NCBI RefSeq assembly: GCF_017104715.1
Contig: NZ_JAAGPI010000004.1
Coordinates: 1 to 64,000 of the forward strand
DNA length: 64,000 bases
Source of the DNA: Burkholderia sp. Ac-20365
GTDB lineage: Bacteria; Pseudomonadota; Gammaproteobacteria; Burkholderiales; Burkholderiaceae
Reading direction: 5' to 3'
The notes below the pieces were generated by a model, which saw only the letters and a list, made by a program, of their open reading frames with translations, was not told the DNA's origin and searched no databases. Of this stretch, positions 8,593-16,878 are shown one piece after another. Positions within the stretch are counted from its first letter, which is position 1, and every line of letters starts with the position of its first letter. Both the position numbers and the translations under genes were made by a program.

Positions 8593-8678
8593 GATTGGGT
8601 CTATCTCCGTATTGCCTGCTGACAGGCGTTGAAAGAAGACCACGAGCGGAACACGCTCTGGCAAGCGCGAGGCTTGCC
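8593..8678 (-). promoter_or_regulatory. SD-hiding leader of the gene at 8592
   Basis: Stem I GGCAAGC/GCTTGCC at 8660-8678, then AGAGCG and stem II AGAGCGTGTTCCGCTC, stem III GCCTGTCAGCAGGC at 8614-8627. The outer pairing here is GGTCT/AGACC flanking the SD GGAGA. Confidence 0.75.
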
Positions 8679-8691
8679 GGAACGGTCTCCT

Positions 8692-8722
8692 GACGCCCCA
8701 TCTCCCAGTGGAGATGAAACGC
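8692..8722 (-). terminator. hairpin after the 8770-8997 gene
   Basis: CATCTCC/GGGAGATG with an outer GGCG/CGTC extension. No U-tract. Confidence 0.4.
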
Positions 8723-8769
8723 CGGCACGAGAAGGTCATTTCCAGGCGAGGCGTGGGTCACGGCAGCCG

Positions 8770-8997
8770 TTAGCTGGCAGACTGCGAACCCTTGCGCGCG
8801 ACGAGTTGGGCGTCATCGGCGTAACCCCAGTTTTCTTCGCCGTCGCATTCGTACACGACGATCGGCGCGGCGTCCTTCTGATTGAGAGCGGTCACAACAC
8901 CCGTCTGACCATCGACGAATATCGTGTCCCCCACATTGATGTTTGCAATAGCGTTTCCCAAGGCGGCCGATCTCGACAGGTCAAGCTGGATCGGCAC
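8770..8997 (-). CDS. small hypothetical protein
   Basis: 75 aa from GTG 8997 (MPIQLDLS). AGGA is only 2-4 nt away, so the exact start is uncertain. Beta-rich, with repeated GDT-FVDG and GVVTAL-like strands; I cannot name a family. It lies 65 nt after the 9063-9881 gene in the same orientation, and a CCACCACC/GGTGGTGG hairpin fills the gap. Likely the second gene of that transcript. Confidence 0.55.
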   Translation of the reverse strand: MPIQLDLSRSAALGNAIANINVGDTIFVDGQTGVVTALNQKDAAPIVVYECDGEENWGYADDAQLVARKGSQSAS

Positions 8998-9062
8998 TTG
9001 TCCTGCGCGTTGTCCACCACCGTCGTCCGAACATCGGGCCGATGGTGGTGGTTGACGCCCGG

Positions 9063-9881
9063 TCAGCCCGCGGATGGAGCCGTACGATCATCAGCCTGTC
9101 GAACGACAGGACACGATAGCAGGATCGTCATCACCTGCTGCATGGAGCCGATACTGGATGACACCCGCGATAGCGCTTCTCCGAGCGAGTAGCAGTCTTC
9201 GTTGTCGGAGAGTTCGACCATCAGGTAGCGCAGGATGCCGTCGCCGCACTGCGCAAGAGCCAAGCGGAACTCCGCTACAGTCTTGCTCTGCGCGAGATGC
9301 TTGAACTCACCGCCGCGGTACAGATCAAGAATGCCGACCTGACAGGGGTTCAGCATCAACGGTGCGTCGTCCGGAACGGAACTTGCCGCCAGCGCCGGGT
9401 TCCCGCGCAGGAAAGCCAGCACCGACTCCAATTGGCGGCCCGCCGCGTCTGTCGCGTCGAACGCGAGGCACTCACCTTCGAAGCCCTGGTTCTGCGCGCT
9501 CTCGATTGCGTCGTCGTAATGCTTTCCGTCGTCGCGCTGTCGCGAGCTTACCGTCATCGTACAGGTGTGGAATTCGGGCTCACCGGATGCGTTGCGCGCC
9601 AGTACGACGACCGGCACCGTACCTTCATCCTGCTGGAGTGCCCGAAGATCAGCGCTCGTTTCGACGAAATGCGCGAGCGATGCCTCGAGCGAGCCTTTCC
9701 AGACTCCGCCGAGTTTGACGCCGTCTTCGCAGTAGATGTTGAAGGTCTCGCCCTTCTTGATGTTGAGCCCGACGGTTGCACGCGTGACCTTCGGAATACC
9801 CGCGACGTCGTAGTCGTCAAAACCGTGTTCCCGGCCACCGACGTGCATACAGATGATGTCGCCTTTGTTTGCCTGATTCAT
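9063..9881 (-). CDS. hypothetical protein
   Basis: 272 aa, starting MNQANKGDII behind an SD-hiding leader. The first 50 residues look like a small beta domain; the rest is mixed, with several cysteines. No family recognised. Two promoter-like elements (10010-10035 and about 10147-10173) lie upstream, giving leaders of about 150-290 nt. Confidence 0.8.
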   Translation of the reverse strand: MNQANKGDIICMHVGGREHGFDDYDVAGIPKVTRATVGLNIKKGETFNIYCEDGVKLGGVWKGSLEASLAHFVETSADLRALQQDEGTVPVVVLARNASGEPEFHTCTMTVSSRQRDDGKHYDDAIESAQNQGFEGECLAFDATDAAGRQLESVLAFLRGNPALAASSVPDDAPLMLNPCQVGILDLYRGGEFKHLAQSKTVAEFRLALAQCGDGILRYLMVELSDNEDCYSLGEALSRVSSSIGSMQQVMTILLSCPVVRQADDRTAPSAG

Positions 9882-9965
9882 GATGCGCTCCCGTTTGTCG
9901 TGCCGAAAAATTCGGCGTTAAAAAGGAGGCGAGCGGGTCGCTCTGGTGAACCGTCACAGGTTCAG
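9882..9965 (-). promoter_or_regulatory. SD-hiding leader of the gene at 9881
   Basis: Stem I TGAACC/GGTTCA at 9947-9964, then CCAGAGCG with stem II GAGCG/CGCTC, stem III GCCGAATTTTTCGGC at 9902-9916. Anti-SD GCCTCCTTTT (9921-9930) faces GGGAGC (9887-9892). Confidence 0.8.
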
Positions 9966-10009
9966 CGCAACGTACCCTGGAGAGGAAATTCAGATGGCAG
10001 ATCTTTGAT

Positions 10010-10035
10010 GCCGTTCAACGGCTGAGCGGATGTTA
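10010..10035 (-). promoter_or_regulatory. promoter with 5'-terminal hairpin
   Basis: TAACAT (10030-10035), 7 nt, then hairpin GCCGTTGAACGGC followed by ATC (10010-10022). Member of the repeated element. Confidence 0.55.
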
Positions 10036-10146
10036 TCACACGGCTGCCCGACGCCTACGGCGCGCGCCGCCAAAAAAAAGGCAACCCTACACGGTCGCCC
10101 GAAGCGCCCCTGACAGGCGGCGCGTTTCAATCACGCAGATGTCCGG

Positions 10147-10173
10147 GGAAACCGTCCACCTGAGCCGATTCTA
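10147..10173 (-). promoter_or_regulatory. possible degenerate promoter-hairpin element
   Basis: TAGAAT (10168-10173) with a 7-nt CGGCTCA spacer like the copy at 10010, but the following stem is weak. Confidence 0.35.
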
Positions 10174-10198
10174 GCTCATCGGACCGGACATGCCGGCG

Positions 10199-10229
10199 GT
10201 GCGGCACAACGATCAACGTTGTGCCGCAC
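10199..10229 (-). terminator. perfect inverted repeat after the 10262-10615 gene
   Basis: GTGCGGCACAACG and its exact complement, with a 5-nt loop; 13-bp stem. No U-tract on either strand. Confidence 0.6.
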
Positions 10230-10261
10230 GCGTGCGACGGCGGCTGGGTAAAAGCACCGCC

Positions 10262-10615
10262 TTACGACCCGGCGTGCTCCTTCATCGCAGCGAACAATTG
10301 AAGATCGACGGCCGCGATCGCTGCCGCGATTGCCTTCTCGTCATCAATCGGCGCCGTCTGGCCGCCGATATAGAGGGCCGCGTGCATCACACCATTCGAG
10401 AGTCCACCGAGATGTGCGCTGACCCTGACGGCTCCCGTGACAAGCGCTGCCTCGACCCACGCGGTCCGCGCGTCGTCGAGGTATTTCATCATGAATGCGT
10501 CACCGCCTTCCTCCCATTCGCCCGGCAGCACTACACATCCTCCAAGCAAAGAGGTGACCGGCAGAGCCGCATTTCCGCCACCACGTGTGGACTGGATAAC
10601 GTTTTCGGTTTTCAT
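10262..10615 (-). CDS. hypothetical protein
   Basis: 117 aa, starting MKTENVIQST behind an SD-hiding leader (SD CAGGGAAA). Two moderately hydrophobic stretches occur (about 18-32 and 56-85), too polar to be called membrane segments with confidence. No family recognised. Single gene with leader and strong downstream inverted repeat. Confidence 0.75.
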   Translation of the reverse strand: MKTENVIQSTRGGGNAALPVTSLLGGCVVLPGEWEEGGDAFMMKYLDDARTAWVEAALVTGAVRVSAHLGGLSNGVMHAALYIGGQTAPIDDEKAIAAAIAAVDLQLFAAMKEHAGS

Positions 10616-10691
10616 GGTTTCCCTGTATTCCGCCTAAGCGGTGTTAGCAAGGAAAGAGCAGTGCTCAGTTCAGGCGGGGTGCCTCAACTGA
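10616..10691 (-). promoter_or_regulatory. SD-hiding leader of the gene at 10615
   Basis: Stem I CAGTT/AACTG at 10666-10690, stem II GAGC-ACT-GCTC, stem III CCGC-TTAG-GCGG at 10630-10641. Anti-SD TTTCCTTG (10648-10655) pairs with CAGGGAAA (10618-10625) over 8 bp. Confidence 0.8.
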
Positions 10692-10724
10692 ATGCGCTCA
10701 AACAATAAGCGATCCTTGACTAGT

Positions 10725-10773
10725 GATATGAGACCCCGCCACCGGCTACGTGGCGTAGGGTCTCTCTCATATC
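10725..10773 (-). terminator. long hairpin after the 10789-11613 gene
   Basis: GATATGAGA..GACC pairs with GGTCTCATATC over about 18 bp with small bulges. Confidence 0.65.
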
Positions 10774-10788
10774 GTTCGACCTACTTTC

Positions 10789-11613
10789 TCAGGCCGCTTC
10801 AAGCAGGACTTCTGTCTGCTCTTCGACCGCATCGATGATCGACCGGACAACCTCGTCCGTCGAGCGATGCAGTTGATCACGGATCGTTTCGTGGCAAGTC
10901 TTCACAGTTTTCACCGTGAATTGACTGTACGGTGTCAGCAGATCCAGCGCCCCTTGTATGGAAGGCGTGCCAGCCACGTACCATACACGCGCGCCATCCC
11001 GATCGTATCTTGCGCTACTTGCGTCGTAGGAGAAGCCGCTGTCGAGGAGCGCAGTACGCAGGGCACCGTAACGCTTCGCGAACAAGGATTGCACATGCTC
11101 CGTCCAGTCCCGCTCCTTGCCTTTGTCGCGCTTCGGAAGCGGTTGCCCGTCAAACATCGCGACAGGCGCCCATTTGCGTCGCGACAGAAGGCCGTCGAAT
11201 CTGGACATCCATTTCAGCACGCGTGGCAGACAGCTGCGCAGCGAGTCCAGATGCTCTTCGTTGCCCAGAAATTCCGCATCGAAACCCACGTCCGCATACA
11301 GATCCTGGCCAGACAGATCGAACTTGCAGCCGTCGAGCACGTTGAACTGGTGTTCGTACGCACCTTCGATCATCCCGCCGAATGCGAGTTTGAAGAAGAG
11401 AGTAGCGAACTTGCACGAACCGGCCATGTCCTGCGGCGGCAGTTGATCCCGCTCGCGTGCCCGCTCTCGCCAACCATCGACGAGCACATGTCTCGCGATA
11501 GCAACCTGTTCGGCAGTTGCCGCGTGCTGGCCATAAGTTTCCGCACGAAGCCAGCCGACCGTGATTTCTTCTGCGCGCAGAATCGCCTCGCGCCTGATCT
11601 GTTTTGCGTTCAT
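10789..11613 (-). CDS. hypothetical protein
   Basis: 274 aa, starting MNAKQIRREA at ATG 11613, directly behind GAAGGAG. Soluble, largely helical, with a basic segment around residues 140-165 (RRKWAP..PKRDKGKERD). No motif I can assign. Single gene with leader and terminator. Confidence 0.8.
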   Translation of the reverse strand: MNAKQIRREAILRAEEITVGWLRAETYGQHAATAEQVAIARHVLVDGWRERARERDQLPPQDMAGSCKFATLFFKLAFGGMIEGAYEHQFNVLDGCKFDLSGQDLYADVGFDAEFLGNEEHLDSLRSCLPRVLKWMSRFDGLLSRRKWAPVAMFDGQPLPKRDKGKERDWTEHVQSLFAKRYGALRTALLDSGFSYDASSARYDRDGARVWYVAGTPSIQGALDLLTPYSQFTVKTVKTCHETIRDQLHRSTDEVVRSIIDAVEEQTEVLLEAA

Positions 11614-11703
11614 TGATGAAAGCTCCTTCAAGTCCTGACAGACAGGGTTGGAAAAAGCGTTCCGGATATTCGCAAATCCGTTGAGGTCAAGAATGACTTC
11701 AAC
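11614..11703 (-). promoter_or_regulatory. SD-hiding leader of the gene at 11613
   Basis: Stem I GTTGA-GTCA/TGAC-TCAAC at 11680-11703, stem III CCTG-TCTGT-CAGG at 11634-11646. Anti-SD GCTTTTTC (11651-11658) pairs with GAAGGAGC (11622-11629). Confidence 0.8.
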
Positions 11704-11735
11704 TCAAAGGATTCGTACTATCGCAAAAGTGCAGC

Positions 11736-11754
11736 GCCGACCCGGGAGGTCGGC
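11736..11754 (-). terminator. hairpin after the 11787-12236 gene
   Basis: GCCGACC-TCCC-GGGTCGGC, followed downstream by ACTTTTG. Confidence 0.5.
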
Positions 11755-11786
11755 GGCACGCTGGTCCTTGACGAGAAAGTGGGCAC

Positions 11787-12236
11787 TCAATGGCCGACAT
11801 AGCCCACAACGTGTTTGTCCATCAGCAGCCTGTAGAACCCGTGCCGCTCGCCAACACCCTGCTCGCAGAGGCGGTGGAACTCGTCCCATTCCTCCGATTT
11901 CTCTTCATGGCTCAACAGATCCCACGCCGCCTGCGTGCCGTGTTGAGGCGACAGATACTCGTCGCGCTCGTTGGCCAGCACGCCCCATTTCCACTCCTGC
12001 TCAAGCGAAGTGCCAACGAAAAGCAGTGGTACCTCGGCGCCGCGCGGCGCGTGATACCCGAGAGACTCCGCAGCGGATTCCCAATAGCTGACGTCCTCGA
12101 TGGGCAGGTTCCCGCCGTGCATTGGTCCAACCGTCGTCAATATGAGCGCGAGGGAGTGGGCACACCGGATTTCCAGTGCGCTCAACGGTCGAAACTGATA
12201 ACGCGGAATGCCATAGAAGCTGTCTTCCGATTGCAT
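11787..12236 (-). CDS. hypothetical protein
   Basis: 149 aa, starting MQSEDSFYGI at ATG 12236, 7 nt after GGAGG. A TTG 12 nt upstream overlaps the SD and was rejected. Rich in W, Y, H and E, and soluble. No family recognised. Confidence 0.75.
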   Translation of the reverse strand: MQSEDSFYGIPRYQFRPLSALEIRCAHSLALILTTVGPMHGGNLPIEDVSYWESAAESLGYHAPRGAEVPLLFVGTSLEQEWKWGVLANERDEYLSPQHGTQAAWDLLSHEEKSEEWDEFHRLCEQGVGERHGFYRLLMDKHVVGYVGH

Positions 12237-12312
12237 AGCTGCCTCCAATGTGTTGCCCGATGCGGGCGCAAGAAAGAAGGAGACGGCCTTCTGGTCAGTT
12301 TTTGACTCACCA
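12237..12312 (-). promoter_or_regulatory. SD-hiding leader of the gene at 12236
   Basis: Stem I GGT-AGT/ACT-ACC at 12293-12311 followed by AGAAGG, stem III GCCCGCATCGGGC at 12255-12267. Anti-SD TCTCCTT (12278-12284) faces GGAGGC (12241-12246). Confidence 0.75.
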
Positions 12313-12352
12313 CAAGAACGTAGCCAGTTTCATGAGGGTTCGGCGGCCGGTG

Positions 12353-12383
12353 GTGTCCTCGCCCCGTGAAAGGGACGAGGCAC
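12353..12383 (-). terminator. hairpin after the 12398-13006 gene
   Basis: GTG-CCTCG-CCC/GGGGCGAGGACAC, a stem of about 12 bp with mismatches. Confidence 0.5.
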
Positions 12384-12397
12384 GGTTACCGGGGATG

Positions 12398-13006
12398 TCA
12401 CCCAGTCACAGTCGGGACATCATGTTCGTCGTCCAGCCGGAAGTGCTTGTCGCGCTCGTGGTCCTTGATCGAGCAGGATTCGTTATTGAAGACGACGATG
12501 TTCCGCGCCTTGCTCAGGAGCTCCGGATATTCGGGAAGCTCCCAGATCAAGCCGATGAGTGTGCGGGCGAGATCGAGTCGACAGTCCATCAGGTAGAGCG
12601 AAGTACTGGAACTCTCACCCGCTTTTTCCTTGATTTTCTGAAGTTCGAGCCCGTCGTTAAAGAGCGCTTCGAGAACGTCCGTTCCCACTCCCGCGTATTG
12701 CTGAACCAGCCCGACAAGTTCTGCCTGTTCGAACCGGTACGCAGTGTTCACGTCGTGATAGCCGTTGTGCGTGAGCGTGAGCATTTCACAGCTGTCGGGT
12801 GCGATCTGCTTCATCAGCACAAAGCGTTCGGCGTCGATCGCGCAAACGAAGATCTCGCCACGCTCCCAGTTCTTGCTCGAGCGGACCTTTTCCACGAGCT
12901 CATCGATAGTCGTGTAGTGGCCGATACGGTCAGGATTGCACGATTCACCGTGTTCTTTCAGGACGGCCGCGATTTTCTCGACCGGCAGTTTGATTGCGTC
13001 ATTCAT
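12398..13006 (-). CDS. hypothetical protein
   Basis: 202 aa, starting MNDAIKLPVE behind an SD-hiding leader. Acidic and helical, with a histidine-rich C-terminal stretch (about 175-200: DHERDKHFRLDDEHD). No recognisable family. An open frame extends upstream to 13111 through the leader but has no SD. Confidence 0.8.
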   Translation of the reverse strand: MNDAIKLPVEKIAAVLKEHGESCNPDRIGHYTTIDELVEKVRSSKNWERGEIFVCAIDAERFVLMKQIAPDSCEMLTLTHNGYHDVNTAYRFEQAELVGLVQQYAGVGTDVLEALFNDGLELQKIKEKAGESSSTSLYLMDCRLDLARTLIGLIWELPEYPELLSKARNIVVFNNESCSIKDHERDKHFRLDDEHDVPTVTG

Positions 13007-13095
13007 GGTTTGGCTCCGTTGCCCAAGACCGGGCGTTTGAAAGCCTTTCGCGTGGCATAACGCAAACCAGCAGAGACTCGCGACGCAAGGTCGCC
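13007..13095 (-). promoter_or_regulatory. SD-hiding leader of the gene at 13006
   Basis: Stem I GCGAC-CTTGC-GTCGC at 13080-13094, stem III GCCCGGTCTTGGGC at 13021-13034. Anti-SD GGCTTT pairs with GGAGCC (13012-13017). Confidence 0.75.
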
Positions 13096-13253
13096 CGTGA
13101 GAGTGAATCACTGCTGGATTGAGGTAGCGGATGTCGACGAAGCAGTCGGACGCGCATCAGAAATTGCGCGGTGGTACGCGGCGCGTAGCCGCAAGGAGCG
13201 AGCGGTGGAGGATGGAGAGGATAGGGGGATCCGGGAAGAAGGAGGGCGCCACC

Positions 13254-13277
13254 AATCTCAAAGAGATGGTGGCGCCC
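13254..13277 (-). terminator. terminator after the lipoprotein gene
   Basis: GGGCGCCACC/GGTGGCGCCC stem followed by TCCTTCTT on the minus strand. Confidence 0.7.
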
Positions 13278-13302
13278 AGTACTTTTAGTCTGGCGAACGA
13301 CG

Positions 13303-13776
13303 TCAGATTGCCGAACGCACGATACGACCACTACCGAGAACGAGAACCTTCGTACCCGGGAGGATCGGATTGCCTTGCTCCATGGGTTGAGCCACAGAGA
13401 TCATCGTACCGTTATCCAGACGAACGATCGCCTGAACACCGCGCGACGAACTTCCAAGATTGCTAACGGCAGTGATACCCGTCGTGACCATGGCGCCGAC
13501 TCCGATCTGGGTCGCGATGCTGCTCTTGTGGAACACCTGCGAGACCAGAAGGCCCACGGGCGCACCAGCGAGTACGCCTTGAAGCGTCGAACCCGACTGA
13601 GCAGTGATCGCGACTTCACGAACCTGGAGCACGACACCGTGTTGCACGTTTTGCGACATGTACGCTTGGGAACGGTCGAACGACGGCGCGTCGATCATCC
13701 CCAGCCCTGCCATATTTGCGCAACCCGTGAGGCTGCTGACGAGAACTGCGATGAGTGCGACGATAGCTGCGCGCAT
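13303..13776 (-). CDS. SlyB/Pcp-like glycine-zipper outer-membrane lipoprotein
   Basis: 157 aa from ATG 13776 (MRAAIVALIA), 6 nt after AAGGAG; the frame upstream to 13881 has no better start. The signal peptide has lipobox LTGC (Cys near residue 19). Residues about 70-110 carry a glycine-zipper-like region (GSTLQGVLAGAPVGLL), and the tail GSGRIVR is typical of SlyB-type proteins. Members stabilise the outer membrane under stress. This family call is by pattern. It is downstream of the promoter-hairpin at 14110-14140; the leader has stem III but no clear anti-SD. Confidence 0.65.
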   Translation of the reverse strand: MRAAIVALIAVLVSSLTGCANMAGLGMIDAPSFDRSQAYMSQNVQHGVVLQVREVAITAQSGSTLQGVLAGAPVGLLVSQVFHKSSIATQIGVGAMVTTGITAVSNLGSSSRGVQAIVRLDNGTMISVAQPMEQGNPILPGTKVLVLGSGRIVRSAI

Positions 13777-13787
13777 GATTGCTCCTT

Positions 13788-13798
13788 GCCCAAAGGGC
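13788..13798 (-). promoter_or_regulatory. partial leader (stem III only) of the lipoprotein gene
   Basis: GCCCTTTGGGC directly precedes AAGGAGC. The anti-SD and stem I seen at the other leaders are not evident. Confidence 0.45.
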
Positions 13799-14109
13799 TT
13801 TCCGGTTTGATGGTTGAATACTTCGAGTGCCGATATCGGCGGGAAAAACCGGAACTGGCAGCTGGAACGGTCCAGTTGCAAGCAGGCTTTAATGTCGAAG
13901 TAGTCGGGAGCAGGTGCGCGTGAATGCGCAGAAGGATGCGGGCGTCAACAAGCGACGACGCTTCTCAGATCCGCGAAGGAGTGCAGGTAGACCAGTCCGA
14001 AACGACGCCAGACCGCCGGGAAACCAGCATTCGCTGGCAAGGTAGGCGCGGCAACCCGCAAAGGACAATTTTACGATTGATGGACCCGGGCTATCCGAAT
14101 CGATTTAAT

Positions 14110-14140
14110 GCCGCACGCAGAACGGCGTGCCGTAAGGTTA
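14110..14140 (-). promoter_or_regulatory. promoter with 5'-terminal hairpin
   Basis: TAACCT (14135-14140), 8 nt, then hairpin GCCGTTCTGCGTGCGGC (14110-14126). Confidence 0.5.
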
Positions 14141-14191
14141 TCCGATTTTCACGAGTCCCTGCAACAGCTTTCTTGCCAATTGCATGCGATC

Positions 14192-14240
14192 GAAAAAACA
14201 GCGCCAGCAGCATCGAGAAATCTCGAGCTTGCTGGCGCTG
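14192..14240 (-). terminator. intrinsic terminator after the 14259-15134 gene
   Basis: CAGCGCCAGCA..TGCTGGCGCTG stem followed by TTTTTT. Confidence 0.9.
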
Positions 14241-14258
14241 CAGGTGCAGGTTCAGGGA

Positions 14259-15134
14259 TTACAGCGTCCTGACGTTCGTAGGTGCTACGCCAGGCTTCGA
14301 CGTCGGCGCGGCCTGTTTAGGCTGAGCGGCTTGCTCCACGTTCGGCAGGAACATCGCCCGAAGAAGCACGTCGCGATGCGGTTCCTCGACCCGGTCGATG
14401 GCGTCCAGCGACTTTGCTGTCATCCAGCAGACGTCAGCCGGGCTTGCGTGTTCACGGTCCACCGATGCGGCAGCATATCGCTGGATGTCCGCCTTGGTCG
14501 TTATCTGCTTTTCCACGGAGATTCCGAGCGCACGGGTCGCCGCGTCGCGTTGCTCCTGCGTCGGCACGTCAACAGGCGTGTGTTTTGCGAAAGCCTGCAG
14601 GATGAGATACACGTAACCGAAGTACTTGTCGGCTTCCTCGTCGCTCATGACACCAGGTTGAGTCGCGCGGGTCATGACCGTCATGATGTCGGTCGTACCG
14701 TAGCAGTCTGCGGGTGCCCGTTCGAACAGCGCGGTGATGAGTTCGACAAGTCCGAGCCGATCTTGCGGCGTGAGCCGTGCGATTCCGCTTTTCATCACCG
14801 TGGCGCGAGCTTGCGAATCGGCCATCAGGTGGCGAAGGTCGCCGGCACCGCCCGGCAGCCCCGCAATGTCCGGATCATGCTTCACCCGGTCGACCCACTT
14901 TTGGAAGATTGCCGCCTTCTTGCTGCCCGGCTCAATGCCATAGTGTTTGAGCCACTGATCGTGGATCGCCTGCTCGAGCGCCGATGCGGAGCCTACAGCG
15001 TCCGACGCGCCGGCGGTGACGTCGGCGCTGGCCACGACGGTTGCGGTTGGAACACTGTCTGCGGCAACGGCAGGCAGATTGATGAAGGCGAGAAAAGCAC
15101 CTACGGTCACCAGCGTACGAATCGATTTTTTCAT
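14259..15134 (-). CDS. exported hypothetical protein
   Basis: 291 aa, starting MKKSIRTLVT. A typical Sec signal peptide (KK, hydrophobic 7-22, cleavage near PAVAAD at about 24-25) predicts a periplasmic or secreted product. The mature part is helical and ends in a proline-rich tail. No SD precedes the ATG: the upstream region is the terminator of the next gene and an A/T-rich stretch, so initiation is unusual. Function unknown. Confidence 0.75.
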   Translation of the reverse strand: MKKSIRTLVTVGAFLAFINLPAVAADSVPTATVVASADVTAGASDAVGSASALEQAIHDQWLKHYGIEPGSKKAAIFQKWVDRVKHDPDIAGLPGGAGDLRHLMADSQARATVMKSGIARLTPQDRLGLVELITALFERAPADCYGTTDIMTVMTRATQPGVMSDEEADKYFGYVYLILQAFAKHTPVDVPTQEQRDAATRALGISVEKQITTKADIQRYAAASVDREHASPADVCWMTAKSLDAIDRVEEPHRDVLLRAMFLPNVEQAAQPKQAAPTSKPGVAPTNVRTL

Positions 15135-15176
15135 GGTTTTATAGAACTAATGGTTGGACGTTTTGACGGCAGGAAA

Positions 15177-15201
15177 GGGCGCTTCTTTAGGGAAGCCGCC
15201 C
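15177..15201 (-). terminator. terminator after the 15253-15984 gene
   Basis: GGGCGGCTTC/GAAGCGCCC with one bulge, then TTTCC on the minus strand. Confidence 0.65.
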
Positions 15202-15252
15202 CATTTCCGTGCGATCGGTTGAAGTTGAGCAGCGACGGCTTGCGCCTTGCCT

Positions 15253-15984
15253 TTATGCGTTCTGCGTATCGGGCGTCAGCGTGCGAGCCGAACGCCCGGA
15301 GGCGATCGCCCGAGTCAGGTAATGGCGAACCTGAACCATCTCCCATTCCTCTGTCACGCCAGCGAGCATCTCAATCACGGAGTCAGCGAGGAGTTCCCCT
15401 GCCTCCGCGTAGTCGCCCTTCGTCAGGGCGTCATTGATTTGCGCGCCAAGCTGTCGAGCCGTCGAAGAGTCGGTCCGGATCCGCAGATGAGGCCCATAGA
15501 AGGCCCCATGACCGCCAAAGCCATACAGACGCTCCTGGTCGCTGTGCCAGCCAGCTTCAGTCGCGACAGAGACCAGGTTGTGGCCATCGCGGAACTGCAT
15601 CGCGAGGTCATAGAGATCCGCCACCGGCGCATCACCGTCGAACTGGTCAGCTTCAGCGAGACGCCGGCAAACACCGTCTGTCACGCCAAACTTCCGTGCG
15701 AGCACAATAAGCCACTGCGCCATGTCCGTTTCTTCCGCACCGTCCGGCAAACTCACACCGATAGCCGAAGCATGGCGTGAAATCGACAGCGCCACGTTCT
15801 GCCAGGAGACATCGGTGTCTTCGGCAATTTCACGGATCTGGTGCTGGTTGGAAGGGAAATCGGCAGCGCGAACCTCTCCCGGGTTCAGTTCGTAAGTGTC
15901 GAACAGGGCGAGGAGAATCGGCGTTACCTTCGGCTCACCGTCGAAGATGAGCACGCCAGTCTTGTCGTAATACGTGTTTGCCAT
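15253..15984 (-). CDS. hypothetical protein
   Basis: 243 aa from ATG 15984 (MANTYYDKTG); AGGAGC lies 11 nt upstream. The frame also opens at 16014 but without SD. Soluble, alpha-rich and acidic, with no family recognised. The leader lacks the standard SD-hiding shape, though a hairpin (ACCCGACGGGT region) precedes it. Confidence 0.7.
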   Translation of the reverse strand: MANTYYDKTGVLIFDGEPKVTPILLALFDTYELNPGEVRAADFPSNQHQIREIAEDTDVSWQNVALSISRHASAIGVSLPDGAEETDMAQWLIVLARKFGVTDGVCRRLAEADQFDGDAPVADLYDLAMQFRDGHNLVSVATEAGWHSDQERLYGFGGHGAFYGPHLRIRTDSSTARQLGAQINDALTKGDYAEAGELLADSVIEMLAGVTEEWEMVQVRHYLTRAIASGRSARTLTPDTQNA

Positions 15985-16227
15985 GAAAGGACTGCTCCTG
16001 ATGAGACGGAACACTCCCTCGACGGGAATGCGTACCCGTCGGGTTGATAGACACGGCAGGCGGCTGCCCGCTTCGTGTGATTGATAAACGGCGTGCCGGA
16101 GTGACCGGCGGTTTAAAAAGTGAGAGCCCCTGTGGGCTTCGCGAATCGCAAAGATTGGCGAAAACCACGGCGGCGACCGGTAACGAACGACGTCCGAACT
16201 ACTTCAGATGACGACTGGCGGAGTGAT

Positions 16228-16257
16228 CCTCCCGCGCCGTCAGTGACGGGCGGGAGG
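16228..16257 (-). terminator. hairpin after the 16275-16709 gene
   Basis: CCTCCCGC-CCGTCA/TGACGG-CGCGGGAGG, a long stem without a U-tract. Confidence 0.6.
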
Positions 16258-16274
16258 TGTTTCAGGTTTGATAG

Positions 16275-16709
16275 TCAGTGCGTCATGAGTGCCGACCCGA
16301 CAATGCTGGCCAGCGCCACAACCAGAAGCGTGGCGAGCGCGATGCTCGAGGCCTTTCCGATCATGCGCATAATGCGGCCTGAGCCTGATCTGGAGTCGGC
16401 CGCACTGGCAGGGTGCGGTAGCATCGCTTCGAGTTCGCGTACGACAAAATTCGCGCTGCCCTTGAACGAATCGACCTGGCCTTCCGTCATTGCAAAGTCG
16501 GACTCATGGACCAGTTTGTTCCGGACGGTAGCCAATTTGCGCGTTGCGCGGCGGACATCGTCGTCCAGATCATTTCCCGCGCTTGTCACGAGGTCGTGAA
16601 GACCTCGACCACCGTAACCAAGTTCGCGCAACAGAGACTCGACCTTCTTTGCCTGGGGCAAAACGACCTCATACAAGGAGTCGCTGCCGTTTCGGCTTGC
16701 AGATTTCAT
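16275..16709 (-). CDS. HEPN/DUF4145-like protein with C-terminal membrane anchor
   Basis: 144 aa, starting MKSASRNGSD at ATG 16709 behind GGAGAGGAG. Residues about 65-73 read RNKLVHESD, close to the R-x4-6-H / RNK-VH motif of HEPN and DUF4145 proteins, and are followed by a helical segment. A clear hydrophobic helix sits at about 118-140 (IALATLLVVALASIVGSAL). HEPN domains are often RNases or nucleic-acid-linked helical bundles. Here the match is short, so a role is only suggested. Confidence 0.5.
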   Translation of the reverse strand: MKSASRNGSDSLYEVVLPQAKKVESLLRELGYGGRGLHDLVTSAGNDLDDDVRRATRKLATVRNKLVHESDFAMTEGQVDSFKGSANFVVRELEAMLPHPASAADSRSGSGRIMRMIGKASSIALATLLVVALASIVGSALMTH

Positions 16710-16790
16710 CAAAACTCCTCTCCGTGATGCCCCGAAAGGCTTTGAAAAAGGCGGGCGGATACCGCTCTGTTGAAGATCAAAACACTTCAG
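16710..16790 (-). promoter_or_regulatory. SD-hiding leader of the gene at 16709
   Basis: Stem I TGAAG/CTTCA at 16771-16789 followed by ACAGAGCG, stem III GCCTTTCGGGGC at 16729-16740. Anti-SD CCTTTTT pairs with GGAGAGG using several G-U pairs. Confidence 0.7.
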
Positions 16791-16825
16791 CGCAGCGTTC
16801 CCGTCGCCTCTCAGTTTGCTAGAAG

Positions 16826-16855
16826 CGCCCAGGAACCGATGAACGGTCCTGGGCG
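16826..16855 (-). terminator. hairpin after the 16879-17181 gene
   Basis: CGCCCAGGACCG/CGGTTCCTGGGCG, then CTTCT. Confidence 0.65.
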
Positions 16856-16878
16856 TGTCACTTTCACTTAATGGTCAT

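Noticed and set aside
14184..15437. A 417-codon plus-strand open frame
   Set aside because: It lies entirely antisense to the exported-protein gene 14259-15134 and is very rich in R, C and H, typical of a GC-rich shadow frame. It has no SD.
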